Assembly: GCA_016756695.1 (NCBI GenBank)
Contig: CP066701.1
Coordinates: 2,624,001 to 2,688,000, forward strand
Direction of reading: 5' to 3'
Origin: Heyndrickxia sporothermodurans
Lineage (GTDB): Bacteria > Bacillota > Bacilli > Bacillales > Bacillaceae_C
Length of the DNA: 64,000 bases
The position numbers and the translations under genes are program-made. Shown here piece after piece: positions 1 through 8,055 of this stretch (position 1 is its first letter; every line of letters starts with the position of its first letter). Under the pieces are notes generated by a model. It worked only from the letters and a program-made list of their open reading frames with translations, searched no databases and was not told the origin of the DNA.

Positions 1-86
1 CTGAAAGATGATCAGGTTGATAGGTTCGAGGTGGAAGTGTGGTGACACATGGAGCTGACGAATACTAATCGGTCGAAGACTTATCC
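1..86 (+). rRNA. 23S rRNA, 3' end (partial)
   Basis: The first ~86 bases match the conserved 3' end of bacterial 23S rRNA, including the stretch around 55-80 (GACGAATACTAATCGGTCGA). The rest of the gene lies upstream of the window. The exact 3' end is estimated from the B. subtilis form. Confidence 0.95.
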
Positions 87-92
87 TAATTA

Positions 93-210
93 GAAAAGCG
101 AAGGGCGCTTGCCCATCGGCGAAACTCACTGGAGCTTCTGGCGGAGAAGTCTGGAAGACTTCGACAGAAGAAGTGAAGTGACGCGAGCCGATAGCGCCCG
201 CAGCTGGACA
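93..210 (+). repeat. Structured hairpin repeat, copy 1, between 23S and 5S
   Basis: This 118-base unit begins GAAAAGCG and ends CAGCTGGACA. It folds into one long hairpin: GGGCGCT (103-109) with AGCGCCC (193-199), ATCGGC (115-120) with GCCGAT (187-192), CACT (127-130) with AGTG (172-175), CTTCTG (135-140) with CAGAAG (165-170), and an inner GAAGTC/GACTTC. A second copy lies at 401-521 with compensating base changes. It lies inside the rRNA transcript, so it should be present in the precursor RNA. It resembles a dispersed bacillary repeat family, but I cannot place it in a named one. Confidence 0.8.
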
Positions 211-278
211 GGTTGATTCAACGTTATTACTGTTTCTCATCTATCTAGTTTTGAGGGAACAATCCCTTAAATAAATAG

Positions 279-395
<117 letters not shown>

Positions 396-400
396 AATTA

Positions 401-521
401 GAAAAGCGGAAGACGCTTGCTCATCGGCGAAACTCGCTGGAGGGCTGACGAGGAAGGTTGTTTTTCAAAACTTCCACGGCAGCTTGAAGCGATGCAAGCC
501 GATAGCGTCTGAAGCTAGACA
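401..521 (+). repeat. Structured hairpin repeat, copy 2, between 5S and tRNA-Val
   Basis: Second copy of the unit at 93-210. The same stems form with different bases: AGACGCT (411-417) with AGCGTCT (504-510), ATCGGC (423-428) with GCCGAT (498-503), CGCT (435-438) with AGCG (488-491), GCTG (444-447) with CAGC (480-483), and an inner GGAAGGTT/AAACTTCC. The differences from copy 1 keep pairing, which argues for selection on RNA structure. Confidence 0.8.
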
Positions 522-526
522 ATAAT

Positions 527-602
527 GGAGGATTAGCTCAGCTGGGAGAGCACCTGCCTTACAAGCAGGGGGTCGGCGGTTCGATCCCGTCATCCTCCAC
601 CA
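527..602 (+). tRNA. tRNA-Val (TAC)
   Basis: Full cloverleaf with anticodon loop CTTACAA, and CCA is encoded. First gene of the 21-tRNA cluster. Confidence 0.97.
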
Positions 603-622
603 TATTTATTTAAATATAAAAA

Positions 623-780
623 ATGATCGTATGCCGGCCTAGCTCAATTGGTAGAGCACGACCGAATAAGCTTCATTGAAATGCTTCAGCGTACAGCTTG
701 AGCTGCTACTTGAATCAGCATTCTGAAAGCTGGACGACAGTTCAAATTTAAATTAAATTAAAGGAATACGATCATAATAA
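623..780 (+). repeat. tRNA-Thr 5'-half copy plus structured insert
   Basis: Bases 633-658 are identical to the first 26 nt of the tRNA-Thr gene that follows at 781. They are followed by 122 nt of non-tRNA sequence (659-780). A perfect 10-base inverted repeat (623-632 and 766-775) encloses the unit. The tRNA-derived bases can pair with the insert: TTGGT (648-652) with ACCGA (661-665), TAGCTCAA (640-647) with TTGAGCTG (698-705), and CCGGC (634-638) with GCTGG (729-733). The insert is related to the one at 2168-2285. It cannot be a functional tRNA because the 3' half is missing. Confidence 0.75.
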
Positions 781-856
<76 letters not shown>

Positions 857-871
857 TATTTTAAAAGAAAT

Positions 872-947
872 GAGCCATTAGCTCAGTCGGTAGAGCATCT
901 GACTTTTAATCAGAGGGTCGAAGGTTCGAGTCCTTCATGGCTCACCA
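872..947 (+). tRNA. tRNA-Lys (TTT)
   Basis: Complete cloverleaf with anticodon loop CTTTTAA, and CCA encoded. Confidence 0.97.
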
Positions 948-959
948 TTTAAATTATAC

Positions 960-1041
960 GCGGGTGTGGCGGAATTGGCAGACGCACCAGACTTAGGATC
1001 TGGCGCCGCAAGGCGTGGGGGTTCGACTCCCTTCACCCGCA
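960..1041 (+). tRNA. tRNA-Leu (TAG)
   Basis: Class II tRNA with a long variable arm and anticodon loop CTTAGGA. CCA is not encoded: the discriminator A at 1041 is followed by TTA. Confidence 0.96.
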
Positions 1042-1058
1042 TTATAATTAATTAAGTC

Positions 1059-1133
1059 GCGGAAGTAGTTCAGTGGTAGAACACCACCTTGCCAAGGTGG
1101 GGGTCGCGGGTTCGAATCCCGTCTTCCGCTCCA
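1059..1133 (+). tRNA. tRNA-Gly (GCC)
   Basis: Complete cloverleaf with anticodon loop TTGCCAA, and CCA encoded. Confidence 0.97.
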
Positions 1134-1143
1134 GACAACCCTT

Positions 1144-1232
1144 GCCGGGGTGGCGGAACTGGCAGACGCACAGGACTTAAAATCCTGCGGTAGGTGACTA
1201 CCGTACCGGTTCGATTCCGGTCCTCGGCACCA
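1144..1232 (+). tRNA. tRNA-Leu (TAA)
   Basis: Class II tRNA with anticodon loop CTTAAAA and a long variable arm; CCA encoded. Confidence 0.97.
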
Positions 1233-1268
1233 TAGTTTTTTTGCAAAGCAAAATAATTTTCATAATAT

Positions 1269-1345
1269 GCGCCCGTAGCTCAATTGGATAGAGCGTTTGA
1301 CTACGGATCAAAAGGTTAGGGGTTCGACTCCTCTCGGGCGCGCCA
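1269..1345 (+). tRNA. tRNA-Arg (ACG)
   Basis: Complete cloverleaf with anticodon loop CTACGGA. The A34 would be read as inosine after deamination. CCA encoded. Confidence 0.97.
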
Positions 1346-1349
1346 TTAC

Positions 1350-1449
1350 TAGAAGTGAGAAGTTGGAAATTAGAAGTTAGAATGTAAGTTTTATCTTCGA
1401 AGCAACACTAGAGATACTCTAACCTCGATAATCCAATCTCTAACATCTA
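1350..1449. repeat. MITE-like imperfect inverted repeat in the tRNA cluster
   Basis: The left arm (TAGAAGTGAGAAGTTGG... AAGTTAG) and the reverse complement of the right arm (TAGATGTTAGAGATTGG... GGTTAG) align over about 33 bases around a 34-base centre. Related arms occur at 16338-16369 and 19415-19489. No ORF lies inside. Confidence 0.65.
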
Positions 1450-1452
1450 AAT

Positions 1453-1529
1453 CGGGAAGTAGCTCAGCTTGGTAGAGCACATGGTTTGGGACCATGGGGT
1501 CGCAGGTTCGAATCCTGTCTTCCCGACCA
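1453..1529 (+). tRNA. tRNA-Pro (TGG)
   Basis: Complete cloverleaf with anticodon loop TTTGGGA, and CCA encoded. Confidence 0.97.
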
Positions 1530-1553
1530 TTCAAAATATACAAATAGTATTAT

Positions 1554-1629
1554 GGGGCCTTAGCTCAGCTGGGAGAGCGCCTGCTTTGCACGCAGGAGGT
1601 CAGCGGTTCGATCCCGCTAGGCTCCACCA
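1554..1629 (+). tRNA. tRNA-Ala (TGC)
   Basis: Complete cloverleaf with anticodon loop TTTGCAC, and CCA encoded. Confidence 0.97.
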
Positions 1630-1652
1630 AAAAATATTAAATATAACTATAT

Positions 1653-1729
1653 GGCGGCGTAGCTCAGCTGGCTAGAGCGTACGGTTCATACCCGTGAGGT
1701 CGTGGGTTCGATCCCCTCCGCCGCTACCA
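1653..1729 (+). tRNA. tRNA-Met (CAT), elongator
   Basis: Complete cloverleaf with anticodon loop TTCATAC and CCA encoded. The elongator role is inferred from the acceptor stem and from its place in the trnB-like order. Confidence 0.9.
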
Positions 1730-1733
1730 TATA

Positions 1734-1810
1734 GGACCTTTAGCTCAGCTGGTTAGAGCAGACGGCTCATAACCGTCCGGTCGTAGGTTCGAGTCCTACA
1801 AGGTCCACCA
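1734..1810 (+). tRNA. tRNA-Ile (CAT; lysidine type, by position)
   Basis: Complete cloverleaf with anticodon loop CTCATAA and CCA encoded. In the B. subtilis trnB order this slot is tRNA-Ile with CAT, read as AUA after C34 becomes lysidine (TilS). The sequence alone does not exclude Met. Confidence 0.8.
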
Positions 1811-1819
1811 TAGAATTTC

Positions 1820-1912
1820 GGAGGAATACCCAAGTCTGGCTGAAGGGATCGGTCTTGAAAACCGACAGGCGGGTTACACCGCGCGGGGGTTCGAATCCCT
1901 CTTCCTCCGCCA
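1820..1912 (+). tRNA. tRNA-Ser (TGA)
   Basis: Class II tRNA with anticodon loop CTTGAAA and a long variable arm; CCA encoded. Confidence 0.97.
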
Positions 1913-1931
1913 TATAAACGTATAATATTGC

Positions 1932-2005
<74 letters not shown>

Positions 2006-2040
2006 TCATTTAAGTAAACTTTATACTTGATTAAAAAAAT

Positions 2041-2117
2041 GGTCCGGTAGTTCAGCTGGTTAGAATGCCTGCCTGTCACGCAGGAGGTCGCGGGTTCGAG
2101 TCCCGTCCGGACCGCCA
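2041..2117 (+). tRNA. tRNA-Asp (GTC)
   Basis: Complete cloverleaf with anticodon loop CTGTCAC, and CCA encoded. Confidence 0.97.
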
Positions 2118-2141
2118 TTTTACAACATACATTACATAATT

Positions 2142-2285
2142 GGCTCGGTAGCTCAGTCGGTAGAGCACGATCGAATAAGCTACAAAGCGACGCTTCAGCG
2201 TACCAATCGAGCTGCATCTTGTATAACTTCCCGAGATTGGGACGATGGCGAACTTCATGCTAGATAAGGAAAATAAATTAAAAAT
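2142..2285 (+). repeat. tRNA-Phe 5'-half copy plus structured insert
   Basis: Bases 2142-2167 equal the first 26 nt of the tRNA-Phe gene at 2286. They are followed by 118 nt (2168-2285). The first 54 nt of this insert match the insert at 659-712 at 41 of 54 positions without gaps. Pairing with the tRNA-derived part: TCGGT (2157-2161) with ATCGA (2170-2174), GTAGCTC (2148-2154) with GAGCTGC (2209-2215), and CTCG (2144-2147) with CGAG (2232-2235). No outer 10-base inverted repeat is seen here. Confidence 0.75.
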
Positions 2286-2361
2286 GGCTCGGTAGCTCAG
2301 TCGGTAGAGCAATGGACTGAAAATCCATGTGTCGGCGGTTCGATTCCGTCCCGAGCCACCA
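2286..2361 (+). tRNA. tRNA-Phe (GAA)
   Basis: Complete cloverleaf with anticodon loop CTGAAAA and CCA encoded. Its 5' 26 nt are duplicated at 2142-2167. Confidence 0.97.
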
Positions 2362-2395
2362 TTTAAAGTAACTAAGAAACGTATTTAACAAATAT

Positions 2396-2472
2396 GGCGG
2401 CTATGGCGAAGTGGTTAACGCATCGGATTGTGGTTCCGACATGCGTGGGTTCGATTCCCACTAGCCGCCCCA
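2396..2472 (+). tRNA. tRNA-His (GTG)
   Basis: Anticodon loop TTGTGGT. An encoded extra G at -1 (2396) faces C73, the histidine identity element. CCA encoded. Confidence 0.97.
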
Positions 2473-2478
2473 TATATT

Positions 2479-2552
2479 GCGGGTGTAGTTTAGTGGTAAA
2501 ACTACAGCCTTCCAAGCTGTTGTCGTGGGTTCGATTCCCATCACCCGCTCCA
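2479..2552 (+). tRNA. tRNA-Gly (TCC)
   Basis: Complete cloverleaf with anticodon loop CTTCCAA, and CCA encoded. Confidence 0.97.
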
Positions 2553-2564
2553 TATTTTTTTTAT

Positions 2565-2638
<74 letters not shown>

Positions 2639-2644
2639 TTTTAT

Positions 2645-2719
2645 TCCGCAGTAGCTCAGTGGTAGAGCTATCGGCTGTTAACCGATCGGTCGTAGGTTCG
2701 AATCCTACCTGCGGAGCCA
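2645..2719 (+). tRNA. tRNA-Asn (GTT)
   Basis: Complete cloverleaf with anticodon loop CTGTTAA, and CCA encoded. Confidence 0.97.
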
Positions 2720-2741
2720 TTTTATTTTTAAAAGAAATATT

Positions 2742-2832
2742 GGAGAAGTACTCAAGTGGCTGAAGAGGCGCCCCTGCTAAGGGTGTAGGTCGGGTAACCG
2801 GCGCGAGGGTTCAAATCCCTCCTTCTCCGCCA
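2742..2832 (+). tRNA. tRNA-Ser (GCT)
   Basis: Class II tRNA with anticodon loop CTGCTAA and a long variable arm; CCA encoded. Confidence 0.97.
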
Positions 2833-2835
2833 GTA

Positions 2836-2907
2836 GGCCCGTTGGTCAAGCGGTTAAGACACCGCCCTTTCACGGCGGTAACACGGGTTCGAATCCCGTA
2901 CGGGTCA
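2836..2907 (+). tRNA. tRNA-Glu (TTC)
   Basis: Complete cloverleaf with anticodon loop CTTTCAC, starting 3 nt after the Ser gene. CCA is not encoded. It is the last tRNA before the operon terminator. Confidence 0.96.
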
Positions 2908-2930
2908 TAATATATTCGATTTTATAAGTT

Positions 2931-2970
2931 AGGAGTTTAAAAGATATTTCTTTTAAACTCCTTTTTCTTT
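2931..2970 (+). terminator. rrn-tRNA operon terminator
   Basis: Perfect stem AGGAGTTTAAAAG / CTTTTAAACTCCT with a 6-nt loop, followed by a T-rich run. Confidence 0.93.
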
Positions 2971-3154
2971 TTAGAAAATTTCCTAATCAAAAGATATAGG
3001 TCACCAATTCTATATTAAATATTTAACGTATAAAATGGGGAAGATAAGATGTGTTCATTGACTCTATTCTATTAGAGGTGTATCTTAAAGATTGGACATA
3101 AAAATTAAAAAAGATTCGTCATTTGCACGGTTGTTTTTAGGGGAGATAATTTTG

Positions 3155-4561
3155 ATGAAAATGGAACAGATGGACATAGTAGATGAATACAAGATTGCTT
3201 TAACAAAAGCTAAAAACAAGAACAAAACACTATTATTTAGTTATACTGAACAATTAAATAATATTGACCCCCTATCATTTTATTCATCTGCAAAAGCGAT
3301 ATTTCAAGGAGAACGATTTTTCTGGAAGGTTCCAAATGATGAGATGATTATAGTCGGTTTAGGCAGTGCACATACCTTTCAAACGGAAGTGGGAGAAGGT
3401 CGATTTGAGTATATTGAACGAGAATGGAATCAATTCATACATGATGCTCATGTATATAATCCTTTTGATGTTCAAGGAACCGGTCCAGTTATATTTGGCG
3501 GTTTCTCATTCGATCCATTAAGTATGAAAGAGTCTGAGTGGACTCCGTTTTACAATGCATTATTTCATTTGCCAAAACTAATGCTTATTATAAATAAACA
3601 AGAGGTTTTTCTTACGACTAATATATTATGCCATTCAAATGATAATTTAGATAAACTAAATCATTATCTAAAACTAAAAAGGGAAATTTTTGAAGGCAAA
3701 GATTCTAAGAGTATAGAAAATATCAATATAAAACAAGAACATGAATTGAATCAACAAGCTTGGATAGACTCGGTCGCAGAAGTGGTTGATCTTCTTAAAA
3801 AAGAAAAAAAATTAAATAAAGTCGTTATGGCGAGAAAAATGAATATTGAATTTAATGATAAAGTAGCCGCTGAAAAGGTATTAGAGAATTTATGGGAAGA
3901 GCAACATGAAAGCTATATTTTTGCGTTAGAGACCGACGATCGCTGTTTTACAGGTGCATCGCCTGAAAGATTGGTTAAGAAGAATGGGAACACTATTGTA
4001 TCCGCATGCCTTGCCGGATCAATAAAGCGAGGGAACTCGATAAGTGAGGATGAGGCGTTAGCTGAGGCACTATTTAATGATGAAAAAAATCGCCATGAAC
4101 ATCAGCTCGTCGTGTCAATGATCGCAGAGGTCATTCGTAAATATTGCTTAAATGTTGACATTCCAGAACTACCTTCAGTCATGAAAATGAGAGATATCCA
4201 GCATTTGTTTACACCAGTTAACGGAATAATTAAGGATGATCACATTTCTATTTTCCCATTAGTAAAAGATCTTCATCCAACACCTGCTATGGGGGGAGTT
4301 CCAACTATTGAAGCTTTACAAATCATTCGCGAAAAGGAAAAAATGGATCGTGGATTCTATGCATCTCCGATTGGTTGGGTCGATTACCGGGGAAATGGAG
4401 AGTTCGCTGTAGCTATTCGATCCGGATTAATTAAAGAGAATGAAGCATTTTTGTATGCTGGGTGTGGTGTAGTATCAGACTCAAACCCAGAGGATGAATA
4501 TTTTGAAACAAAAATTAAATTTCGTCCGATGCTTCGTGCATTAGGAGGAAAAAAATTATGA
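3155..4561 (+). CDS. menF: Isochorismate synthase MenF
   Basis: Converts chorismate to isochorismate, the first committed step of menaquinone synthesis, in the cytoplasm. The 468-residue product has the chorismate-binding C-terminal half of the anthranilate/isochorismate synthase family, with KMRDIQHLFTPVNG and LHPTPAMGG motifs. The start at 3155 is chosen because GGGGAGAT lies 7-8 nt upstream and the N-terminus then fits known MenF proteins; a longer frame from a TTG at 3092 has no good ribosome binding site. The stop overlaps the menD start (ATGA). First gene of menF-D-H-B-E-C. Confidence 0.95.
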   Translation: MKMEQMDIVDEYKIALTKAKNKNKTLLFSYTEQLNNIDPLSFYSSAKAIFQGERFFWKVPNDEMIIVGLGSAHTFQTEVGEGRFEYIEREWNQFIHDAHVYNPFDVQGTGPVIFGGFSFDPLSMKESEWTPFYNALFHLPKLMLIINKQEVFLTTNILCHSNDNLDKLNHYLKLKREIFEGKDSKSIENINIKQEHELNQQAWIDSVAEVVDLLKKEKKLNKVVMARKMNIEFNDKVAAEKVLENLWEEQHESYIFALETDDRCFTGASPERLVKKNGNTIVSACLAGSIKRGNSISEDEALAEALFNDEKNRHEHQLVVSMIAEVIRKYCLNVDIPELPSVMKMRDIQHLFTPVNGIIKDDHISIFPLVKDLHPTPAMGGVPTIEALQIIREKEKMDRGFYASPIGWVDYRGNGEFAVAIRSGLIKENEAFLYAGCGVVSDSNPEDEYFETKIKFRPMLRALGGKKL

Positions 4562-6309
4562 ATCATCAAGAAACACTAACAACATATTTAGCTAGTTTTA
4601 TTCAGGAATTATCAAATTCAGGTGTTCGGGATGTTGTCATAAGTCCCGGCTCACGCTCAACACCTTTAGCTTTGTTAATTGCTGAGCATCCTACACTAAA
4701 ATATCATATAAATATTGATGAGCGTTCAGCTGCTTTTTTTGCATTGGGGATTGCCAAACAAACGAGGAAGCCAGTTGCACTGTTATGTACTTCCGGAACT
4801 GCAGCTGCTAACTATTTTCCTGCAATCGTAGAGGCAAAGCTTTCAAGAATTCCATTAATCGTATTAACAGCTGATCGCCCACATGAATTACGAGATATTG
4901 GGGCACCACAAGCAATCGATCAAATTCATTTATATGGAAAGCATGTAAAATGGTTTGTTGAAATGGCACTTCCTGAAATAGGAGAAGAGATGACATATTA
5001 TGCGAGAACAACAGCTACAAGAGCAATTAGTACGTCTTTACAACAACCGGCAGGACCGGTACATTTAAATTTCCCCATTCGAGAGCCATTACTACCAAGA
5101 TTGGACCCTTCTCCCTTTGAAGAATTGGAGAATCGACCGGCAATTACAGTAAAGCAAGGTGATACTCTTCTTGAATCGGGGGAAATGAAAAAGATTTCCG
5201 AACGACTGAAAAGGATCGAAAAGGGCGTTATTGTATGTGGAGTCATTGATTACCCACAATTTGCAACAGCGGTTTTAGCATTAGCCGATGCATTAGGCTA
5301 TCCAATTATTGCAGATCCACTTTCACAGCTTCGAAGTGGGTCATTCTCAGAGGAATATATCATTGATAGTTACGATGCAATATTAAAAGAGATTGTTTCG
5401 GATGAAATGTTATATCCCGATGTTATTATACGATTTGGCGGCATGCCAGTTTCCAAGCCTTTAACGAAATTTATGAAACGTCTAGCTGGAACGGAACAAT
5501 ATATGATTGAAGCAGGAAATAGCTGGCGTGATCCGATCAATGCTGCTACTCAAATGATCTATTGCGATGAAACACTATTTTGTGAGGGATTATTAAAACA
5601 ATTAGATGAAAAAAGGCATTCAAATTGGTTGGAAATGTGGCAAAATTTGAATCGGATTGCTCGAAATACAATTATTAACGAAATAAGTGATATTACTGAA
5701 TTAGATGAAGGAAAGCTCGTCCTAGAACTAGTAAAACGATTGCCGCAAAATAGCCATTTATTTGTAGGTAATAGTATGCCAATTCGTGATGTGGATACAT
5801 TTTTCCATTTTAACCAACAAAATATACGGGTATTAGCGAATCGCGGTGCGAATGGTATTGACGGTGTCGTTTCAAGTGCATTAGGAGCAAGTTTATATGG
5901 AGAACCGCTATTTTTATTAATCGGCGATTTATCTTTTTTCCATGATTTAAATGGGTTATTAGCAGCAAAAATGCATCAATTAAATATCACGATTATCGTC
6001 ATTAATAATAATGGGGGAGGAATTTTTTCTTTCTTGCCACAATCGAATGAACCAAAGCATTTCGAAGCACTATTTGGTACGCCTACAGATATTGATTTTG
6101 AATATGCTGTAAAAATGTATAGTGGCAGATACAGCAAAGTTCGTAATTGGGATGAATTTCATCATTCAATGAATGAAGCGATTACATTGAAAGGTTTAAA
6201 TGTGATAGAAGTTCCTACTAATCGTAATGCGAATGTAGACATTCATCGTAAAATGTGGAAACGAGTTTCTGCGGAAATTGAACAATATGTTCATGGTGAA
6301 AAGGAATGA
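4558..6309 (+). CDS. menD: SEPHCHC synthase MenD
   Basis: 2-succinyl-5-enolpyruvyl-6-hydroxy-3-cyclohexene-1-carboxylate synthase. It joins isochorismate and the succinic semialdehyde-TPP adduct from 2-oxoglutarate. The 583-residue product has the full thiamine-diphosphate enzyme layout: an N-terminal pyrimidine-binding domain (SPGSRSTPLAL and the downstream DERSAAFFALG) and a C-terminal TPP-binding motif GDLSFFHDLNG...NNNGGGIFSFLPQ. Overlaps menF and menH by 4 bases at each end, so translation is probably coupled. Confidence 0.96.
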   Translation: MNHQETLTTYLASFIQELSNSGVRDVVISPGSRSTPLALLIAEHPTLKYHINIDERSAAFFALGIAKQTRKPVALLCTSGTAAANYFPAIVEAKLSRIPLIVLTADRPHELRDIGAPQAIDQIHLYGKHVKWFVEMALPEIGEEMTYYARTTATRAISTSLQQPAGPVHLNFPIREPLLPRLDPSPFEELENRPAITVKQGDTLLESGEMKKISERLKRIEKGVIVCGVIDYPQFATAVLALADALGYPIIADPLSQLRSGSFSEEYIIDSYDAILKEIVSDEMLYPDVIIRFGGMPVSKPLTKFMKRLAGTEQYMIEAGNSWRDPINAATQMIYCDETLFCEGLLKQLDEKRHSNWLEMWQNLNRIARNTIINEISDITELDEGKLVLELVKRLPQNSHLFVGNSMPIRDVDTFFHFNQQNIRVLANRGANGIDGVVSSALGASLYGEPLFLLIGDLSFFHDLNGLLAAKMHQLNITIIVINNNGGGIFSFLPQSNEPKHFEALFGTPTDIDFEYAVKMYSGRYSKVRNWDEFHHSMNEAITLKGLNVIEVPTNRNANVDIHRKMWKRVSAEIEQYVHGEKE

Positions 6310-7115
6310 TGATTGAAGTAAATGATGTAAATTATCATGTGAATATTGTTGGAAAAGGTGAACCAATCGTCATGTTACATGGTTTTACCGGTGATATGTC
6401 TAGTTGGGATGCGATTAATCCATATTTAGAGGAAGAATATCAATTAATACTGATTGATATTCTTGGGCATGGTAAGACAGAGATTCCACTAAATTATGAG
6501 CGATATCATATTGAAAAAGTTGCTAAAGATATTAGGGAAATACTCATTCATTTAAAAATAATAAAGACGAATCTTTTAGGTTATTCAATGGGTGGAAGAC
6601 TCGCTCTAACATTTACTATTTTATATCCTAACATGGTCAATAAGCTCATTTTAGAAAGTGCCTCTCCGGGTATAGAAACTGAAGAGGGAAGAAAATTACG
6701 GCGTGAAAATGATGAAAAATTGGCTAATAAAATCGTGAATGAAGGGATAGAATCATTTGTTCAATATTGGACAAATATTCCCCTGTTTAAATCCCAAAAA
6801 AGACTTGATTATTCAATGCAAGAAAAAGTTAGACAGCAAAGATTACGAAATGATCCAATTGGACTTGCTAATAGTTTAAAAGGGATGGGAACAGGGAGCA
6901 TGCCTTCATTATGGGGTAGGCTTCATGAACTGGAAATACCAGTGCTTATTTTGTCCGGTAGTTTAGATGAAAAGTATTGTGAGATCGGAAAAAAGATGGA
7001 AAATAACCTTTCACAGGCAATGCATTATATTATTGAAGACATCGGACATGCAATTCATGTGGAAGATTCTCAAAAGTTTGGTACAATAATAAAGGAGTTT
7101 TTGTCGAATAAATGA
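6306..7115 (+). CDS. menH: SHCHC synthase MenH (alpha/beta hydrolase)
   Basis: Removes pyruvate from SEPHCHC to give 2-succinyl-6-hydroxy-2,4-cyclohexadiene-1-carboxylate. The 269-residue alpha/beta-hydrolase fold shows the oxyanion region LHGFTGDMSSW, nucleophile elbow GYSMGGRLA (Ser) and the C-terminal histidine in GHAIHVED. Called YtxM in B. subtilis. Start ATG at 6306 overlaps the menD stop; the next codon is also ATG, so 6309 is an alternative. Confidence 0.93.
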   Translation: MMIEVNDVNYHVNIVGKGEPIVMLHGFTGDMSSWDAINPYLEEEYQLILIDILGHGKTEIPLNYERYHIEKVAKDIREILIHLKIIKTNLLGYSMGGRLALTFTILYPNMVNKLILESASPGIETEEGRKLRRENDEKLANKIVNEGIESFVQYWTNIPLFKSQKRLDYSMQEKVRQQRLRNDPIGLANSLKGMGTGSMPSLWGRLHELEIPVLILSGSLDEKYCEIGKKMENNLSQAMHYIIEDIGHAIHVEDSQKFGTIIKEFLSNK

Positions 7116-7156
7116 TTGACTCGACATGAATTTAATTTTTAAAGGGAGGATGTTAC

Positions 7157-7975
7157 ATGGCTGTAGAATGGCAAACAGAAAGAGAATATGATGAAATTCT
7201 TTATGAATCTTATAATGGAATTGCCAAAATAACAATTAATCGTCCACATGTACATAATGCATTTACCCCAAAAACAGTTAACGAAATGATTGATGCATTT
7301 TCTCGTGCACGTGATGATTCAAAGATAGGTGTTATTATCTTAACTGGTATGGGTGAGAAAGCATTTTGCTCTGGAGGAGATCAAAAGGTTCGCGGTCACG
7401 GTGGATATGTAGGTGAAGACAATATTCCACGACTAAATGTTCTCGATTTACAAAGATTAATTCGTTTTACCCCAAAACCGGTCATTGCTATGGTAGCAGG
7501 TTATGCAATTGGTGGTGGTCATGTATTACATATTGTTTGTGATCTTACAATTGCTGCTGACAACGCTATTTTTGGACAAACTGGCCCTAAAGTAGGCAGC
7601 TTTGATGCCGGATATGGCGCAGGCTATTTAGCGCGTATTGTTGGTCATAAGAAAGCAAGAGAAATTTGGTACTTATGCCGTCAATACAATGCACAGGAAG
7701 CATTAGACATGGGGCTTGTTAATACAGTTGTACCTCTTGAAAAACTTGAGGAAGAAACGATTAAATGGTGTGAAGAAATTCTTGAGAAAAGCTCAACTGC
7801 GCTCCGTTTCTTAAAAGCTTCGTTTAATGCTGATACAGATGGTTTAGCTGGCCTTCAACAATTTGGTGGGGATGCTACATTATTGTATTATACAACTGAC
7901 GAAGCAAAAGAAGGACGCGATGCATTTAAGGAAAAACGTAAGCCTGATTTCGGAAAATTTCCTCGTTTCCCTTGA
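7157..7975 (+). CDS. menB: 1,4-dihydroxy-2-naphthoyl-CoA synthase MenB
   Basis: Cyclises o-succinylbenzoyl-CoA to DHNA-CoA. The 272-residue product is a crotonase-fold protein, with [14 protein letters not shown] at the N-terminus, the CoA oxyanion-hole segment [14 protein letters not shown] and [20 protein letters not shown] of the MenB subfamily. The ribosome binding site AAGGGAGG lies 7 nt before ATG. Follows menH after 41 nt and is followed by a terminator-like hairpin before menE. Confidence 0.97.
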   Translation: MAVEWQTEREYDEILYESYNGIAKITINRPHVHNAFTPKTVNEMIDAFSRARDDSKIGVIILTGMGEKAFCSGGDQKVRGHGGYVGEDNIPRLNVLDLQRLIRFTPKPVIAMVAGYAIGGGHVLHIVCDLTIAADNAIFGQTGPKVGSFDAGYGAGYLARIVGHKKAREIWYLCRQYNAQEALDMGLVNTVVPLEKLEEETIKWCEEILEKSSTALRFLKASFNADTDGLAGLQQFGGDATLLYYTTDEAKEGRDAFKEKRKPDFGKFPRFP

Positions 7976-7993
7976 TTTAAATTGAAAAGTTTT

Positions 7994-8027
7994 AAAAAGC
8001 TTGATGGTTACTCCATCAAGCTTTTTT
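7994..8027 (+). terminator. Intrinsic terminator between menB and menE
   Basis: AAAGCTTGATGG / CCATCAAGCTTT with a 5-nt loop followed by six T. It lies inside the men operon, so it probably lowers expression of menE and menC relative to menB, or separates two units. Confidence 0.85.
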
Positions 8028-8055
8028 ATAGAAATTCTACAAAAAGGTGATATGT

